A stretch of DNA of 64,000 nucleotides from Micromonospora sp. AMSO31t. Lineage in GTDB: Bacteria; Actinomycetota; Actinomycetes; Mycobacteriales; Micromonosporaceae. Position 1 is the stretch's first letter. Every line of letters begins with the position of its first letter. Positions 44,312-53,966 of the stretch are shown here, piece by piece. The notes under the pieces were generated by a model. The model saw nothing but the letters and a program-made list of their open reading frames with translations, ran no database searches and was not told where the DNA came from. Location: positions 24,240 to 88,239 of the forward strand of contig NZ_WBKT01000006.1 of the NCBI RefSeq assembly GCF_008868175.1, read 5' to 3'. The position numbers and the translations under genes were made by a program.

Positions 44312-45032
44312 CGCCGCCGGCCGCTGTGCACTCGACATCGACGCTCTCGACGTCCACTATGGCCGCGTCCACGCCCTGCGGGGCCTGACCCTGACCGTCG
44401 GCGAGGGCGAGATCGTCACTCTGCTCGGCAACAACGGCGCGGGCAAGACCAGTACGCTCGCCACGGTTTCCGGCGTGGTGCGGTCCACCGGCGGCACCGT
44501 GCGCGCGTTCGGCACGGACATCACCACGGCCAAGCCCTGGGAGATCGTCGGCGCCGGGGTGGTGCACGTGCCGGAGGGGCGCCGCATCTTCTCCCGGCTG
44601 ACCGTTCACGAGAACCTCCAACTCGGCGGCTACCTGGTGAACGACAAGGCCGCGGTCAGCCGCCGGATCGACGAGGTCTACGCCCTGCTGCCCCGGCTCG
44701 CCGAGCGGCGCAGCCAGCAGGGCGGGAACCTGTCCGGCGGCGAGCAGCAGATGCTCGCCGTCGGTCGCGCGCTGGTCGCCGGGCCGAGACTGCTGATGCT
44801 GGACGAGCCCTCGATGGGGCTCGCACCACTCGTGGTGGCCCAGATCATGGCACTGATCCGCCGGATCAACGCCGACGGCACCTCGGTGCTGCTCGTCGAG
44901 CAGAACGCCCGTGCCGCACTCAAGATCGCTCACCGCGCGTACGTGGTGGAGAACGGTGTGATCACCCTGCAGGGAGCGGCCCGCGAGCTCGCGCGCGACT
45001 CCCGCGTGGTCGAGGCGTACCTGGGGGCCTGA
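44304..45032 (+). CDS. Branched-chain-type ABC importer ATPase (LivF-like)
   Basis: 242 residues. Walker A LLGNNGAGKTST, signature LSGGEQQMLAVGRAL, Walker B LLMLDEPSMGLAP and the H-loop replaced by VEQNAR are the standard LivF set. It completes the five-part importer (one binding protein, two permeases, two ATPases). GTG start overlaps the LivG-like end. The stop is five bases before the next gene. Confidence 0.93.
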   Translation: MSDAAGRCALDIDALDVHYGRVHALRGLTLTVGEGEIVTLLGNNGAGKTSTLATVSGVVRSTGGTVRAFGTDITTAKPWEIVGAGVVHVPEGRRIFSRLTVHENLQLGGYLVNDKAAVSRRIDEVYALLPRLAERRSQQGGNLSGGEQQMLAVGRALVAGPRLLMLDEPSMGLAPLVVAQIMALIRRINADGTSVLLVEQNARAALKIAHRAYVVENGVITLQGAARELARDSRVVEAYLGA

Positions 45033-45036
45033 GGCG

Positions 45037-46047
45037 ATGCAGGACATTCGTGCCACCGACTACCACACGGCGGGAGAGCCGTTCCGCATCGTCACCGCAG
45101 GCGTCCCGGAGATTCCCGGCGCCACGGTGCTGGAACGGCGCGAACACGCCCAGGGCGATGAACAGGTCGACGCGGTGCGCCGGCTCCTGGTCAACGAACC
45201 TCGTGGCCACGCCGACATGTACGGCTGCTTCGTCGTGCCACCTGACGACGACGGCGCACACTTCGGGGTGCTGTTCTGGCACAAGGATGGTTACTCGACG
45301 GCGTGCGGACACGGCACCATCGCGCTGGGTGCGTGGGCAGTCCGGAGCAGGCTCGTGGACGCCGTCCCGGACGGGGAGACCGACGTGGTGATCGACGTAC
45401 CATCGGGTCGCGTCACGGCCACAGTCTCCTGCGTGGCCGGCGAGGTCCGCGGCGTCAGTTTTCGCAACGTGCCCGCGTACGTTCTGGGTCACGGCATCGC
45501 CGTGAACACCAGCCGGGGTCCGGTGCAGGTGGACATCAGCTACGGAGGGGCCATTTACGCCTCCGTCGACGCCTCGGTCCTCGGACTGTCGGTCGACCCC
45601 GACCATTACGGTGATCTGCTGGCGCTCGGCCGCGAAATCAAATGGAGACTCAACGGAACCGAATGGGCCCAGCATCCGAGCGAACCGCGGCTTGACGGTA
45701 TCTACGGCACCATTCTGTTCGAGGATCTCGGCCGACGGTCCGACGGCCCGCACCAGCGAAACATCACCGTCTTCGCCGACGGTGAGGTCGACCGCTCGCC
45801 GTGCGGGTCGGGAACCTCCGCGCGGATCGCGCTGCTAGCATCATCGGGGCAACTCGCCCCTGACCAGGTGCTAACGCACGACTCTGTGGTCGGAACACGG
45901 TTCCTGGGCCGCGTCGTGCAGGAGTTGGAAGCAGAAGGCCGCCCGGCCTACGTTTCGGAGGTGCGAGGGATGGCCTACCGAACTGGTGAGCATCAATTCG
46001 TTCTTGAGGCCAACGATCCCGTCGGCCTGGGATTTGCGCTGCGATGA
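45037..46047 (+). CDS. Proline racemase-family enzyme, second copy
   Basis: 336 residues. Two cysteines are in the catalytic positions, C90 in STACGHGTIA and C256 in DRSPCGSGTSA, so a racemase or epimerase is expected, not a trans-3-hydroxyproline dehydratase. It differs widely from the paralogue at 38205, including RNVPAYVLGHGI, so the two are not a recent duplication. It may act on proline, trans-3-hydroxyproline or the other 4-hydroxyproline isomer. It is coupled to the transporter genes and, by ATGA overlap, to the regulator. Confidence 0.85.
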   Translation: MQDIRATDYHTAGEPFRIVTAGVPEIPGATVLERREHAQGDEQVDAVRRLLVNEPRGHADMYGCFVVPPDDDGAHFGVLFWHKDGYSTACGHGTIALGAWAVRSRLVDAVPDGETDVVIDVPSGRVTATVSCVAGEVRGVSFRNVPAYVLGHGIAVNTSRGPVQVDISYGGAIYASVDASVLGLSVDPDHYGDLLALGREIKWRLNGTEWAQHPSEPRLDGIYGTILFEDLGRRSDGPHQRNITVFADGEVDRSPCGSGTSARIALLASSGQLAPDQVLTHDSVVGTRFLGRVVQELEAEGRPAYVSEVRGMAYRTGEHQFVLEANDPVGLGFALR

Positions 46048-46763
46048 AGGAGACAAGGGGCGACACCGCGACCGGGCGCCTGGCCCCGGACGCCCTCTCT
46101 CTGCCGCAGTTCGGCGGCCGGCCCAACCTTCGGCAGGAGATCGCCCACATCCTGCGGGGCGCGGTCATCACGGGGCAGATGCGACCCGGCGTGCTGTACT
46201 CCGCGCCGACCCTCGCGGAGCAGTTCGGTGTCTCCGCCACGCCGGTGCGCGAAGCGATGCTCGATCTCGCCAACGAGGAACTGGTCACGATTGTTCGAAA
46301 CAAGGGCTTCCGGGTCAAGGAGCTCAGTGACCGGGACCTGGACGAGATCACTTCGCTGCGCGCACTGATCGAGGTGCCCACCGTGGCCGAGATCGCCCGG
46401 GCCATCAACGAGCCCACCCGGGCGGCGGTCGAGGAACTGCGTCCGCTGGCGAGGGAGGTGGAGCGGCTCGCCGAGACCGGCGACCTCATCGGCTACGTCG
46501 AGGTCGACCGGCGTTTCCATCTGTCGTTGCTCGCCCTCGCCGGCAACCGCCATCTCATCGACGTGGTGGGGAACCTTCGGGCCCGCAGCCGCCTGTACGG
46601 CCTGCAAGGGCTGGCCGAGCGCGGCGAGCTGGGGCGGTCGGCCGCCGAGCACGAGCAGATCGTCGATCTGGTGGTCGCCGGCGACGCGCCGAAGGTGGCG
46701 GAGCTGATGCGACGCCACATCGGCCACGTTCGCGGCTCCTGGGCCGGCTACCACGAGCCCTGA
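46044..46763 (+). CDS. GntR-family regulator, FCD subfamily
   Basis: 239 residues. The amino-terminal winged helix (LRQEIAHILRGAVITGQMRPG, LAEQFGVSATPVREAMLDLANEELV) is GntR. The rest is an FCD domain with its metal-binding histidine/aspartate set (DRRFHLSLLALAGNRHL, AEHEQIVDLVVAGD, MRRHI). It closes the plus arm and is the only regulator in the hydroxyproline region. It likely represses both arms and responds to hydroxyproline or a pyrroline intermediate. Confidence 0.9.
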   Translation: MKETRGDTATGRLAPDALSLPQFGGRPNLRQEIAHILRGAVITGQMRPGVLYSAPTLAEQFGVSATPVREAMLDLANEELVTIVRNKGFRVKELSDRDLDEITSLRALIEVPTVAEIARAINEPTRAAVEELRPLAREVERLAETGDLIGYVEVDRRFHLSLLALAGNRHLIDVVGNLRARSRLYGLQGLAERGELGRSAAEHEQIVDLVVAGDAPKVAELMRRHIGHVRGSWAGYHEP

Positions 46764-46932
46764 CCGGTACCCGACCAGGTATGCCGTTCGGATCGGCTCG
46801 CCCTCGGCGAGCTTCTGACTTGTGCAGTTGCGCAAAGTCGTCCTTGTGCCGGTGGCGACGCCGCGGTGAGGGTGAGCGAATCCCGTGCCGCAAGGAGTCG
46901 GCCGGGTGCTGGACACCTTGCAGGAGCAACAG

Positions 46933-49880
46933 ATGCGCAGAGTCAAGGCACCACCAGCCCTCGCCATCCTGGCGACGGCCGCCCTCCTCGGAACCACCGC
47001 CCAGGCCGCGAACGCGGCGCCGACGGGTACGACGACGGCCGCGGAGGCGTCCATCCCGGCCACCGTGGCGCCCGCTACGGACACCCCCGCGCTCGTGGAC
47101 GAACTGGCCGACCCGGTCGACGCCACGATCGCACCGGACAGGGCCGCCAAGGCCCACCTCGCAGGGCACAAGGACCGCTACAAGATCGCCGACCCGGCCG
47201 GCACGTCAGCACAGCGAGCGTCGACACGCAGGGCGGGCGGGAGACGGTCCGGCTGAACCAGAGGTACAAGGGCCTGCCCGTGTTCGGCGCCCAGTACGTG
47301 GTGCGGATGGAGAAGAAGGCCGGCAAGCGTGCGGTGACCGGCACGTCGGGCAGCTACTTCACGGACCTCGACGTCGACACGACGGACACCCCGATGCCCG
47401 CGGTCGTCGCGATCGCCCGAGCGGTCGAGGACGTACGCAGGAGCCTGCACCCCGGTGCGGCCGTCGTGGCCGGCGCCCCGCGGCCCGGCACGACACCCGA
47501 CCCGGCCCACGCCGACCTCACCGGCACCGACCAGGGGCTCGTGGTCATGCCGACCGGCACCGGCGTGCTCGCGCGGCGCGTGCTCGTCAGGGGCAAGGAC
47601 GTCGTCACGGGCCAGCCCGTGCTGCGCGACGTGTACGTGGGCGCGACGAACGGGGTGACGCTGCTCAGCGTCAGCCGGATCAAGCCCTTCGCCACCGCGC
47701 AGCAGGCCGCCGCCCTGGCCGCCGGCGGGACCGCCGTGGCGCCGCGGGCCGTGTCGGAGCCGCCCCCGTCGGGCAACGGCACGACGCCGGTCGTCGGCGA
47801 GGGCAGGAGCCTGCACGGCGCCACGGTGGCGCTCCCGCTCGTCCGGATCGACGACGCGGGTCCCTACCTCATGATCGACCAGACCCACACCCTCCCGGAC
47901 GGGCGGACGGTGCCGATCACCACCTGGGACGCTCGGGGCCGGGACTACTACGAGCTGCTCGACGGCCAGTTGCCCGAGGGCGTCGGGCCGTTCGCGTCGC
48001 CGTCGAGCACGCTCGGCGCGGACCTGACCGACGCCGGCGCCGTCGACGCGGCCTGGGACGCCGCGAAGGTGTTCGAGTGGTTCCAGGCGAAGCTCGGGCG
48101 CAACAGCCTGGACGACGACGGCATGGCGATCAACTCGATCGTCGGCATCACCTACGGCGGCTACCCGTTCGTCAACGCGTACTGGGACGGCACCCGCATG
48201 GTGTACGGCAGCGGCGACGACGAGTACCTGCCGCTGGCCGCCGACCCGGACGTCGTGGGTCACGAGATGACGCACGGTGTGGTGGAGAACTCCGCCAGCC
48301 TCGTCTACGCCGGCCAGCCGGGCGCGCTCAACGAGGCGATCGCCGACTACTTCGGCAACGCCATCGACCTCGACGCGGCGGGCACGCCGATGTCCGACCC
48401 CGAGGCGAGCCTGATCGGCGGCGACCTCTGCCGCACCCTGACGCCCACCAGATGCGCACTGCGCAACCTCGACGACGGCGCCACCACGGCGGACTTCCAG
48501 CACCTCATGGACACGCCGCAGATGGACGACGGGGGCGTGCACCTCAACTCGACGATCGTGTCCGGGGCGCTCTGGGACCTGCGTCAGACGTTCGGTGGCC
48601 CGGTCGCCGACAAGATCGTCTACCGGGCGCTCACCGACTACCTCACGCCCATGTCCGACTTCGTCGACGCCCGCGAGGCGGTGCTCGCCGCCGCCAAGTC
48701 CTCCGGCCTGAGCCAGAAGGACCTGAAGGTGGTGCGGGCGGCATTCGACTCGCGCGGCATCACCGCGAAGTGGAAGGCGGGCCTGTACGGCAAGAACACC
48801 GACCTGCTGATCGACCGGCTCAACACCGGGTCGTACATCGACACCAAGGCGAGCATGGCCGGCGGTTGGTTCACCGTGCCGCGGTCGGACGCGAACCGCA
48901 CCGAGCCGATGTCGGTCTGGGTGGGCCGCATCGACGGCAAGGTCGTGCCGTACCGGATCTCCCCGAACGACGGGAACAACCACACCTTCCCGTACACCGA
49001 CGGCAAGCGGGTCGTGTGGCTGTCGATCAAGAACGACCCCGACTCGCCGACGTGGGAGACCAACCGCATCCTGTCGGCGCCCGTCGGCGGCGGCCACGTC
49101 GAGGAGATCTACCGCTCCCCGTACCGCATCGACGGCCTCAGCTTCGACGGCGACGTCATCGCGTGGAGCCAGTACGACCCGGAGCAGGGGTACCTCGACG
49201 TCGTGCGCTACCTGAAGGGCAACTCGCGGACCGTCCACACCCTGGCGCACCCCGACTGGGTCGGGAACGCGACGGCGCCGAGCGTCAAGAACGGGAAGAT
49301 CTCCTACGTCCGGTACGAGGACTACGCGCAGCCCAACCCCGACGGCACCTGGTGGTCGCTGGGCGTCGAGGTGTACGACGTGGCGACGGGCAAGACGACC
49401 TTCGCCGGCGGTGACCCTGGCGCCGAGACGATGAGCTACCCCCAGGTGTCCGGCACCGGCGTCGCCTGGGTGATCAACCGCGACTACGGCCACTACGTCG
49501 ACGGCGAGTGGAGCCAGGGGACGTTCAACGACTCCGTGCGGCTCTTCGACTTCGCCACCGGCACGAGCCACCTGCTCTTCGAGGAGAACTCGCCGCAGGC
49601 GATCCGCGCCGACGTCCTCACGCTGTCCGACACGACCCTCACGGTCACCGAGGAGGCCCCCGCGGACCTCTGGCTCTCGACCGGCGGCTACCCCGACAAC
49701 GCGCTCAACCCGAAGCTCAAGCAGTACACGTTCACCGGGAAGTACGTCGGCCCGGCGTCGTGCAGCCCGGGCGCGCAGATGTTCGCGACGGCGGGCGCGG
49801 GGCGCGACGTGATCTTCATGGACTCGTCCGCGGGCGGTTTCGGCCTGGCGTACGCGAAGGGAGCCAAGTCCTGCACGTGA
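46933..49880 (+). pseudogene. M4-family (thermolysin-like) secreted metalloprotease with one frameshift
   Basis: A signal peptide (ATG 46933, AILATAALLGTTAQAANA) and the start of the propeptide are in one frame. From about 47197-47204 the protein continues in the next frame as HVSTASVDTQGGRETVRLNQ, consistent with one missing base. The rest is intact: FTP/PepSY propeptide, M4 catalytic domain with HEMTHG and third ligand in NEAIADYFG, GGVHLNS with the catalytic histidine, and a roughly 330-residue C-terminal beta-propeller-like domain. All of it is in good codon usage, so the break is recent or a sequencing error. Confidence 0.8.
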
Positions 49881-49893
49881 GCCCCGGCCAGGC

Positions 49894-49934
49894 GGCGCGC
49901 CGGAACCCCCTCCCAGAGGCGGTCCCGGCGCGCC
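49894..49934. terminator. Bidirectional stem-loop between convergent genes
   Basis: GGCGCGCCGG and CCGGCGCGCC form a perfect ten-base stem with a 21-base loop. It sits between the protease stop (49880) and the regulator stop (49983), as expected of a shared terminator. Confidence 0.6.
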
Positions 49935-49982
49935 GTCGTGTTCGGGATGTGGATCCGGGCCGGTGCAGCATCCTGTCCGGAC

Positions 49983-50986
49983 CTATTCCTTCAGCCACCC
50001 CCGCTCCGCCGCCAGCAGCGCGATCTGGAACCGGGTCCGGGCGCCGAGCAGGGAACCCGCATCGGTGACATGTTTCTGCACGGTACGGCGGCTCACCTTG
50101 AGCACGCGGGCGATCGACTCGTCCTTCATCCCGGTTGCCATCATGTGCAGGATCTCCCGTGTTCGCCGGTCCGGCCCCACGGGTTCCCGATTGCCCTTCG
50201 GGGCCGCCCATCGTGCCGGCTTGCCAGCGACACCGGTTCGGCGCGCTCCCACACGCTCTCGAACAGCGCCACCAGCGCCACCACCAGCGCGGGGGAGTGC
50301 ACCACCAAGGAACCCGCCGCCGGGCGGTCTCCCCGCACCGGCAGCAGAGCCGCCGCCCGGTCGAACACCACCAACTTCACCGGAAGCGTTGACGCCAGCC
50401 GCAGTTCCCCGCCCTGACCCGTCCCGCGCAGCGCCGTCCTGAGCGACACCGCGTCGGTGAAGCCCTCCGTCTCGTACACCGACCGCATCCGCACCCCCGG
50501 CGCCACTCCCGACTCCCCGACGGACGCCCGCGCGGCCGTCACGTACGGCGGCTTGGCCAGATGCAGTACCTCGACCGAACTCCCTCTCAGCAGCTGGCCG
50601 TAGCGCGCCGGCACCTCGTCCTCGCGCTCCAACACCTCCACCAGGTGCGCAGCGCGTGGCCCGGACACCGCCTCGTACACCTCGTGAAGCCGCTCCACGA
50701 TGCCCTCGACGTAGGCCAGTTCGGCCCGCCGCCGGGCGAGCAGGGCGGTGAGCGATGACCGTGGGGGGCCGGCCGCCCATCGCGGCGCCGCGCCGTCGAT
50801 GTGCAGCACCAGTGCGGACTCCGCAAGGTGCCGCAGCGCCCGTTCCGCCTCCGCGGGGGACACCCCGACCGCCGCCGCCACCTCGCTGACGTCCGCCGAC
50901 GGCACGGCCACCAGGTGCTCCAACACCCGCCCGGCCAGTGGATCCAGGCCGGTCACCGCCCACGGACTGCCTGCAGTTCCGTCCAT
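49983..50986 (-). pseudogene. TrmB/LuxR-type transcriptional regulator with one frameshift
   Basis: The first ~255 codons (from ATG at 50986, MDGTAGSPWAVTGLDPLAG) give a TrmB-like winged helix (ADVSEVAAAVGVSPAEAERAL), a coiled-coil and an effector domain, ending ALFESVWERAEPVSL. Near 50219-50226 the frame must change to reach APKGNREPVG and the LuxR helix-turn-helix (TREILHMMATGMKDESIARV, SRRTVQKHVT, RFQIALLAAERGWL). One lost base explains it. The intact form is a common actinobacterial regulator with an HTH at each end. As sequenced, the DNA-binding C-terminus would be lost. Confidence 0.75.
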
Positions 50987-51065
50987 ACGTTCCGGCACTC
51001 CTGTGGTCTGAGCTTGTACCGCGCCTCGGCGGACACCACCGGTGTGGTGGTCCGGCCGCCAGGGC

Positions 51066-51146
51066 GGCGTCGTTGTCGGCGGGACTGCGGTGGCCCAGGC
51101 CGCTGTGCAGCCGGTGCAAGTTGTACCAGCCGTCATGGCAAGCGAG
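51066..51146 (-). pseudogene. IS3-like transposase C-terminal remnant
   Basis: The minus strand reads GWYNLHRLHSGLGHRSPADND. This matches the end of integrase-core transposases (WYNxxRxHSxLGYRSPAxxE). The preceding and following sequence in all frames has no transposase similarity, so only about 27 residues survive. The rest of 50987-51252 holds nothing supportable. Confidence 0.6.
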
Positions 51147-51252
51147 GGCCCCCGTACCAGCCGATGGACGTCGAACTCGACACCTCGTCGAGGAGGACCG
51201 CTGCTGACTCCCGTACATTCGTCGGCACGTCCGGATGTGTTCGCTCGGGCGC

Positions 51253-51690
51253 TCACCATCGACGCCCGGATCGGACCGGCCCCGACCTTCGTTCGTGCCC
51301 GGTCATGACTGACCGGGCCCGGATCGCCGCATGGTGCAGTCCAGGGCACGGCCACCTCGCCTCTCGCCCGGGCTCAGGTCCATGGCGGCGGCTCGTGGGC
51401 ACGAAGAATCTCGGTGAGTTCTGTCGTTCAGCGAAATGCCGACCGTGACGCATCGGATCCAGGTACCGGACCGGGACACGATCGTGAACGGTGATTGTGC
51501 TGGTGCGGTCGCAGGAAGCGCAGGCGACCAGGAGCCAGCGGTCGAGGAGTTGGCCGTTGGGGTTGACGTGGAAGGTGCCGTCGCCGCGACGGGCGACGCC
51601 GGAGTGGCAGCGGACGCAACGGAACACGGGCAGGGGAAGACGCGCGCGCCGAAGGGTCCAGGACAGCAGGGTATGAGGACGCGTAGACAT
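51253..51690 (-). CDS. DUF1062-like protein, C-terminus degenerate
   Basis: 145 codons from ATG. Residues 15-75 match DUF1062: FRCVRCHSGVARRGDG and FHVNPNGQLLDRWLLVACASC (two cysteine pairs in a zinc-ribbon-like arrangement), and TITVHDRVPVRYLDP. After residue 80 the sequence turns basic and unlike the family (which continues LLxRFHxND), up to a distant stop. It is probably truncated by an old deletion. No function is known for the family. Confidence 0.5.
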   Translation of the reverse strand: MSTRPHTLLSWTLRRARLPLPVFRCVRCHSGVARRGDGTFHVNPNGQLLDRWLLVACASCDRTSTITVHDRVPVRYLDPMRHGRHFAERQNSPRFFVPTSRRHGPEPGREARWPCPGLHHAAIRARSVMTGHERRSGPVRSGRRW

Positions 51691-51939
51691 GATCTCTCTT
51701 AAGACCTGACGGAAGGCATGGGAAAAGAGCCGACGGCGACGTCGGCGACCGATGCGCGGGAAGGGGTCAGGTCTACAGAGCAGGCGGTGTCACGCGGGGT
51801 GAAGTCCTCTCGTGAGTGGGTCGGAGAAGAAGATCCAGCGACAAGGTAGGACGGGACGGGCTGGCGTGGCCACGCATTTTGTCCTGGTGCCGAGGACCGA
51901 GGGGCGGGGTCGGCGAGCTGGGCGCCGACCCCCGCGGAG

Positions 51940-52983
51940 TCAGGCTTGCGCCGGCAGCCGGCCGGCCGCCGACAACCGCCGGATCACGGTCCCGTGCGGA
52001 ACAGCGTGGCTGGTGTGACCGCCCACGCCAGTGGTGGTGGCGGCGGTGAAGAGCGAGTTGAGCAGCGCCTCCTCGACCGCGTCCATGACGGCGGCGAAGA
52101 GCGGGTTGATCTCCCCGTCGGGGATGAGTGGCTGGTCCGGTGGCGCGGTGCTGAACGCGATCGCGTAGTCGCCGCTGGTGTTGCTGTAGGACGCGCCGAC
52201 CCGGCCCATCGCGAAGACCGCCCGTCGGGCGAGCCGGCCGAGCTGTCGGGCGTCCAGGGGCGCGTCGGTGGCCACCACGATCATGCAGGAGTTGCCGGGT
52301 GGCTCGGTTCGGTCGGCGTCCGGGATCAGCTCGTCGGCCGGCAGCGGGACCCCGAGGACGGTCAGCACCCCGCCGAAGTTGGACTGGACGAGGGCGCCGA
52401 CCGTGGCCGGGCGATCGGCCACCGGCACCGCCCGGGATGAGGTGCCGATGCCGGCCTTGAAGCCCAGGGCCGTGGTGCCGGTGCCGGCCCCGACGCAGCC
52501 CTCCGCCGGCGGCTCGCCGGACGCACCCGTGAGGGCGGCGAGCACGTGTTCGTCGGTGATCGGGCGGCGGCGGATGTCCGACAGGTGGCCGTCGTTGGTT
52601 TCTCCCACCAGGGGGTTGAACGACAGGCCGTCCGGCCTCTGGTCCATCAGGTATCCCAGCAGCGCGTCCGCGGCCCGGAACACCGACAGCGTGCCGGTCA
52701 GGACGATCGGTGACTCCAGGACGCCGAGTTCGTCCACCTGCGTCGAGCCCACGAGCTTCCCGTAGCCGTTGCCGGAGTACACGGCGGCCGGCAGGGTCCG
52801 ACGGTCGGGGCCGAGCTGGGTCGGTACGACCGCGGTGACACCGGTGTGCAGGTCGGCGCCGTCGTCGACGGTGGTGTGCCCGACCAGGATCCCCGCGACA
52901 TCCGTGATTCCGTTGTGCCGACCGGTGGACAGCGGCCCTACGACGATCCCGAGGTCCCGGGCACGACAGCGAAGCTGGTCCAT
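51940..52983 (-). CDS. P1-family peptidase (DmpA/BapA-like aminopeptidase)
   Basis: 347 residues. P1 (S58) peptidases cleave themselves in front of a serine and become N-terminal nucleophile aminopeptidases, often acting on D- or beta-amino acid peptides. Family regions are NGITDVAGILVGHTTV, SPIVLTGTLSVFRAAD, GCVGAGTGTTALGFKAGIG and MIVVATDAPLDARQLGRLARRA. The expected cleavage is N231-S232 (PPGNSCMIVVATD), with Asn where most relatives have Gly. The ATG at 52983 gives the family start. The longer frame overlaps the kinase gene. Confidence 0.88.
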   Translation of the reverse strand: MDQLRCRARDLGIVVGPLSTGRHNGITDVAGILVGHTTVDDGADLHTGVTAVVPTQLGPDRRTLPAAVYSGNGYGKLVGSTQVDELGVLESPIVLTGTLSVFRAADALLGYLMDQRPDGLSFNPLVGETNDGHLSDIRRRPITDEHVLAALTGASGEPPAEGCVGAGTGTTALGFKAGIGTSSRAVPVADRPATVGALVQSNFGGVLTVLGVPLPADELIPDADRTEPPGNSCMIVVATDAPLDARQLGRLARRAVFAMGRVGASYSNTSGDYAIAFSTAPPDQPLIPDGEINPLFAAVMDAVEEALLNSLFTAATTTGVGGHTSHAVPHGTVIRRLSAAGRLPAQA

Positions 52984-53002
52984 GATTCCTTCCTCGTCGT
53001 TG

Positions 53003-53962
53003 TCACAGTTCGGCTGCCGCGTCCGCGCCCCAGCCGTCGGGAACGGGCAGGCCGGCGAGCCGTCGGGCCAGGACGGCGGCGCCGATCTGTGCGGCCTGGG
53101 CACCGAAGGCCGAGCGCAGCACCGGGGGCGGGGTCCGCCAGGCGAGGGCCGCGCGCAGGGCGTCGCGTACCGGGTCGAAGAACAGCGCGCCCGCGTCGGC
53201 CAGCCCGCCGCCGAGCACGATGCGGGCCGGGTCGAGGGTCAGGGTGAGGGTGGCCAGGGCGATCCCCAGCGCCTGGGTCGCGTCGTTCCAGACGGCGGCG
53301 GCGACCGGGTCGGTGGCCACCGCGTCGGCGATGGCCCGGCTGTCCGAGTCCGGGGTCCCGCCGAGCCGGGCGTAGCGGCGGGCCAGCCCGCCGGCGGAGG
53401 CGTAGACCTCCAGGCAGCCCCGCTGCCCGCAACTGCACGGCTCGCCGCCGGGGTGGACCGGCATGTGGCCGACCTCGCCGGCCGAGCCGGTCGCGCCCGG
53501 CACCGGCGCGCCGTGTACCACCACGGCCGCGGCGATGCCGGTGCCCAGCGGCAGCAGCAGGAAGTTGTCCAGGCCGCGGGCCGCCCCGGCCACCGCCTCG
53601 GCGACGCCGGCCGCCCGCGCGTCGTGCCCGACCGCCACCGGGAGGCCGAGGTCGTCCCCGACGAGGGCGCGCAGCGGGACGTTGCGGAACCGGAGGTTGG
53701 CGGCGTACCGCACCACCCCGTTCGTCTCGTCGACGAGGCCCGGCGTGACCACGCCGATCGCGGCGGGTGCGGCGCCGAGGCCGAGCGCGTCGTCGCGGAG
53801 TTGGAGGCACAGGGACCGGACCGCCTTGACCGGGTCGTCGTCCGCGCGCGACGGCACGGTCAGCGTGTGCCGGCGCCGGCCGTCCTCGCCGACCACGGCC
53901 CCCTTGATGGTCGTTCCGCCGACGTCGACGGCGAGGACGCAGTGGCCTTCGGGCTGGGTCAC
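53003..53962 (-). CDS. ROK-family sugar kinase
   Basis: 319 residues. The phosphate motif is DVGGTTIKG (13-21), the catalytic aspartate D114 (VGHDARAAG), the sugar-contact EVGH is at 163-166, and the zinc site CSCGQRGC at 176-183. No DNA-binding domain precedes it, so it is an enzyme (glucokinase or N-acetyl-hexosamine kinase type), unlike the ROK protein at 55449. GTG start lies four bases after the M81 stop, in one operon. Confidence 0.9.
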   Translation of the reverse strand: MTQPEGHCVLAVDVGGTTIKGAVVGEDGRRRHTLTVPSRADDDPVKAVRSLCLQLRDDALGLGAAPAAIGVVTPGLVDETNGVVRYAANLRFRNVPLRALVGDDLGLPVAVGHDARAAGVAEAVAGAARGLDNFLLLPLGTGIAAAVVVHGAPVPGATGSAGEVGHMPVHPGGEPCSCGQRGCLEVYASAGGLARRYARLGGTPDSDSRAIADAVATDPVAAAVWNDATQALGIALATLTLTLDPARIVLGGGLADAGALFFDPVRDALRAALAWRTPPPVLRSAFGAQAAQIGAAVLARRLAGLPVPDGWGADAAAEL

Positions 53963-53966
53963 GCGA

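Noticed and set aside
45037..46047. trans-3-hydroxy-L-proline dehydratase
   Set aside because: That branch replaces one catalytic cysteine with Ser or Thr. Both cysteines are present here (C90, C256).
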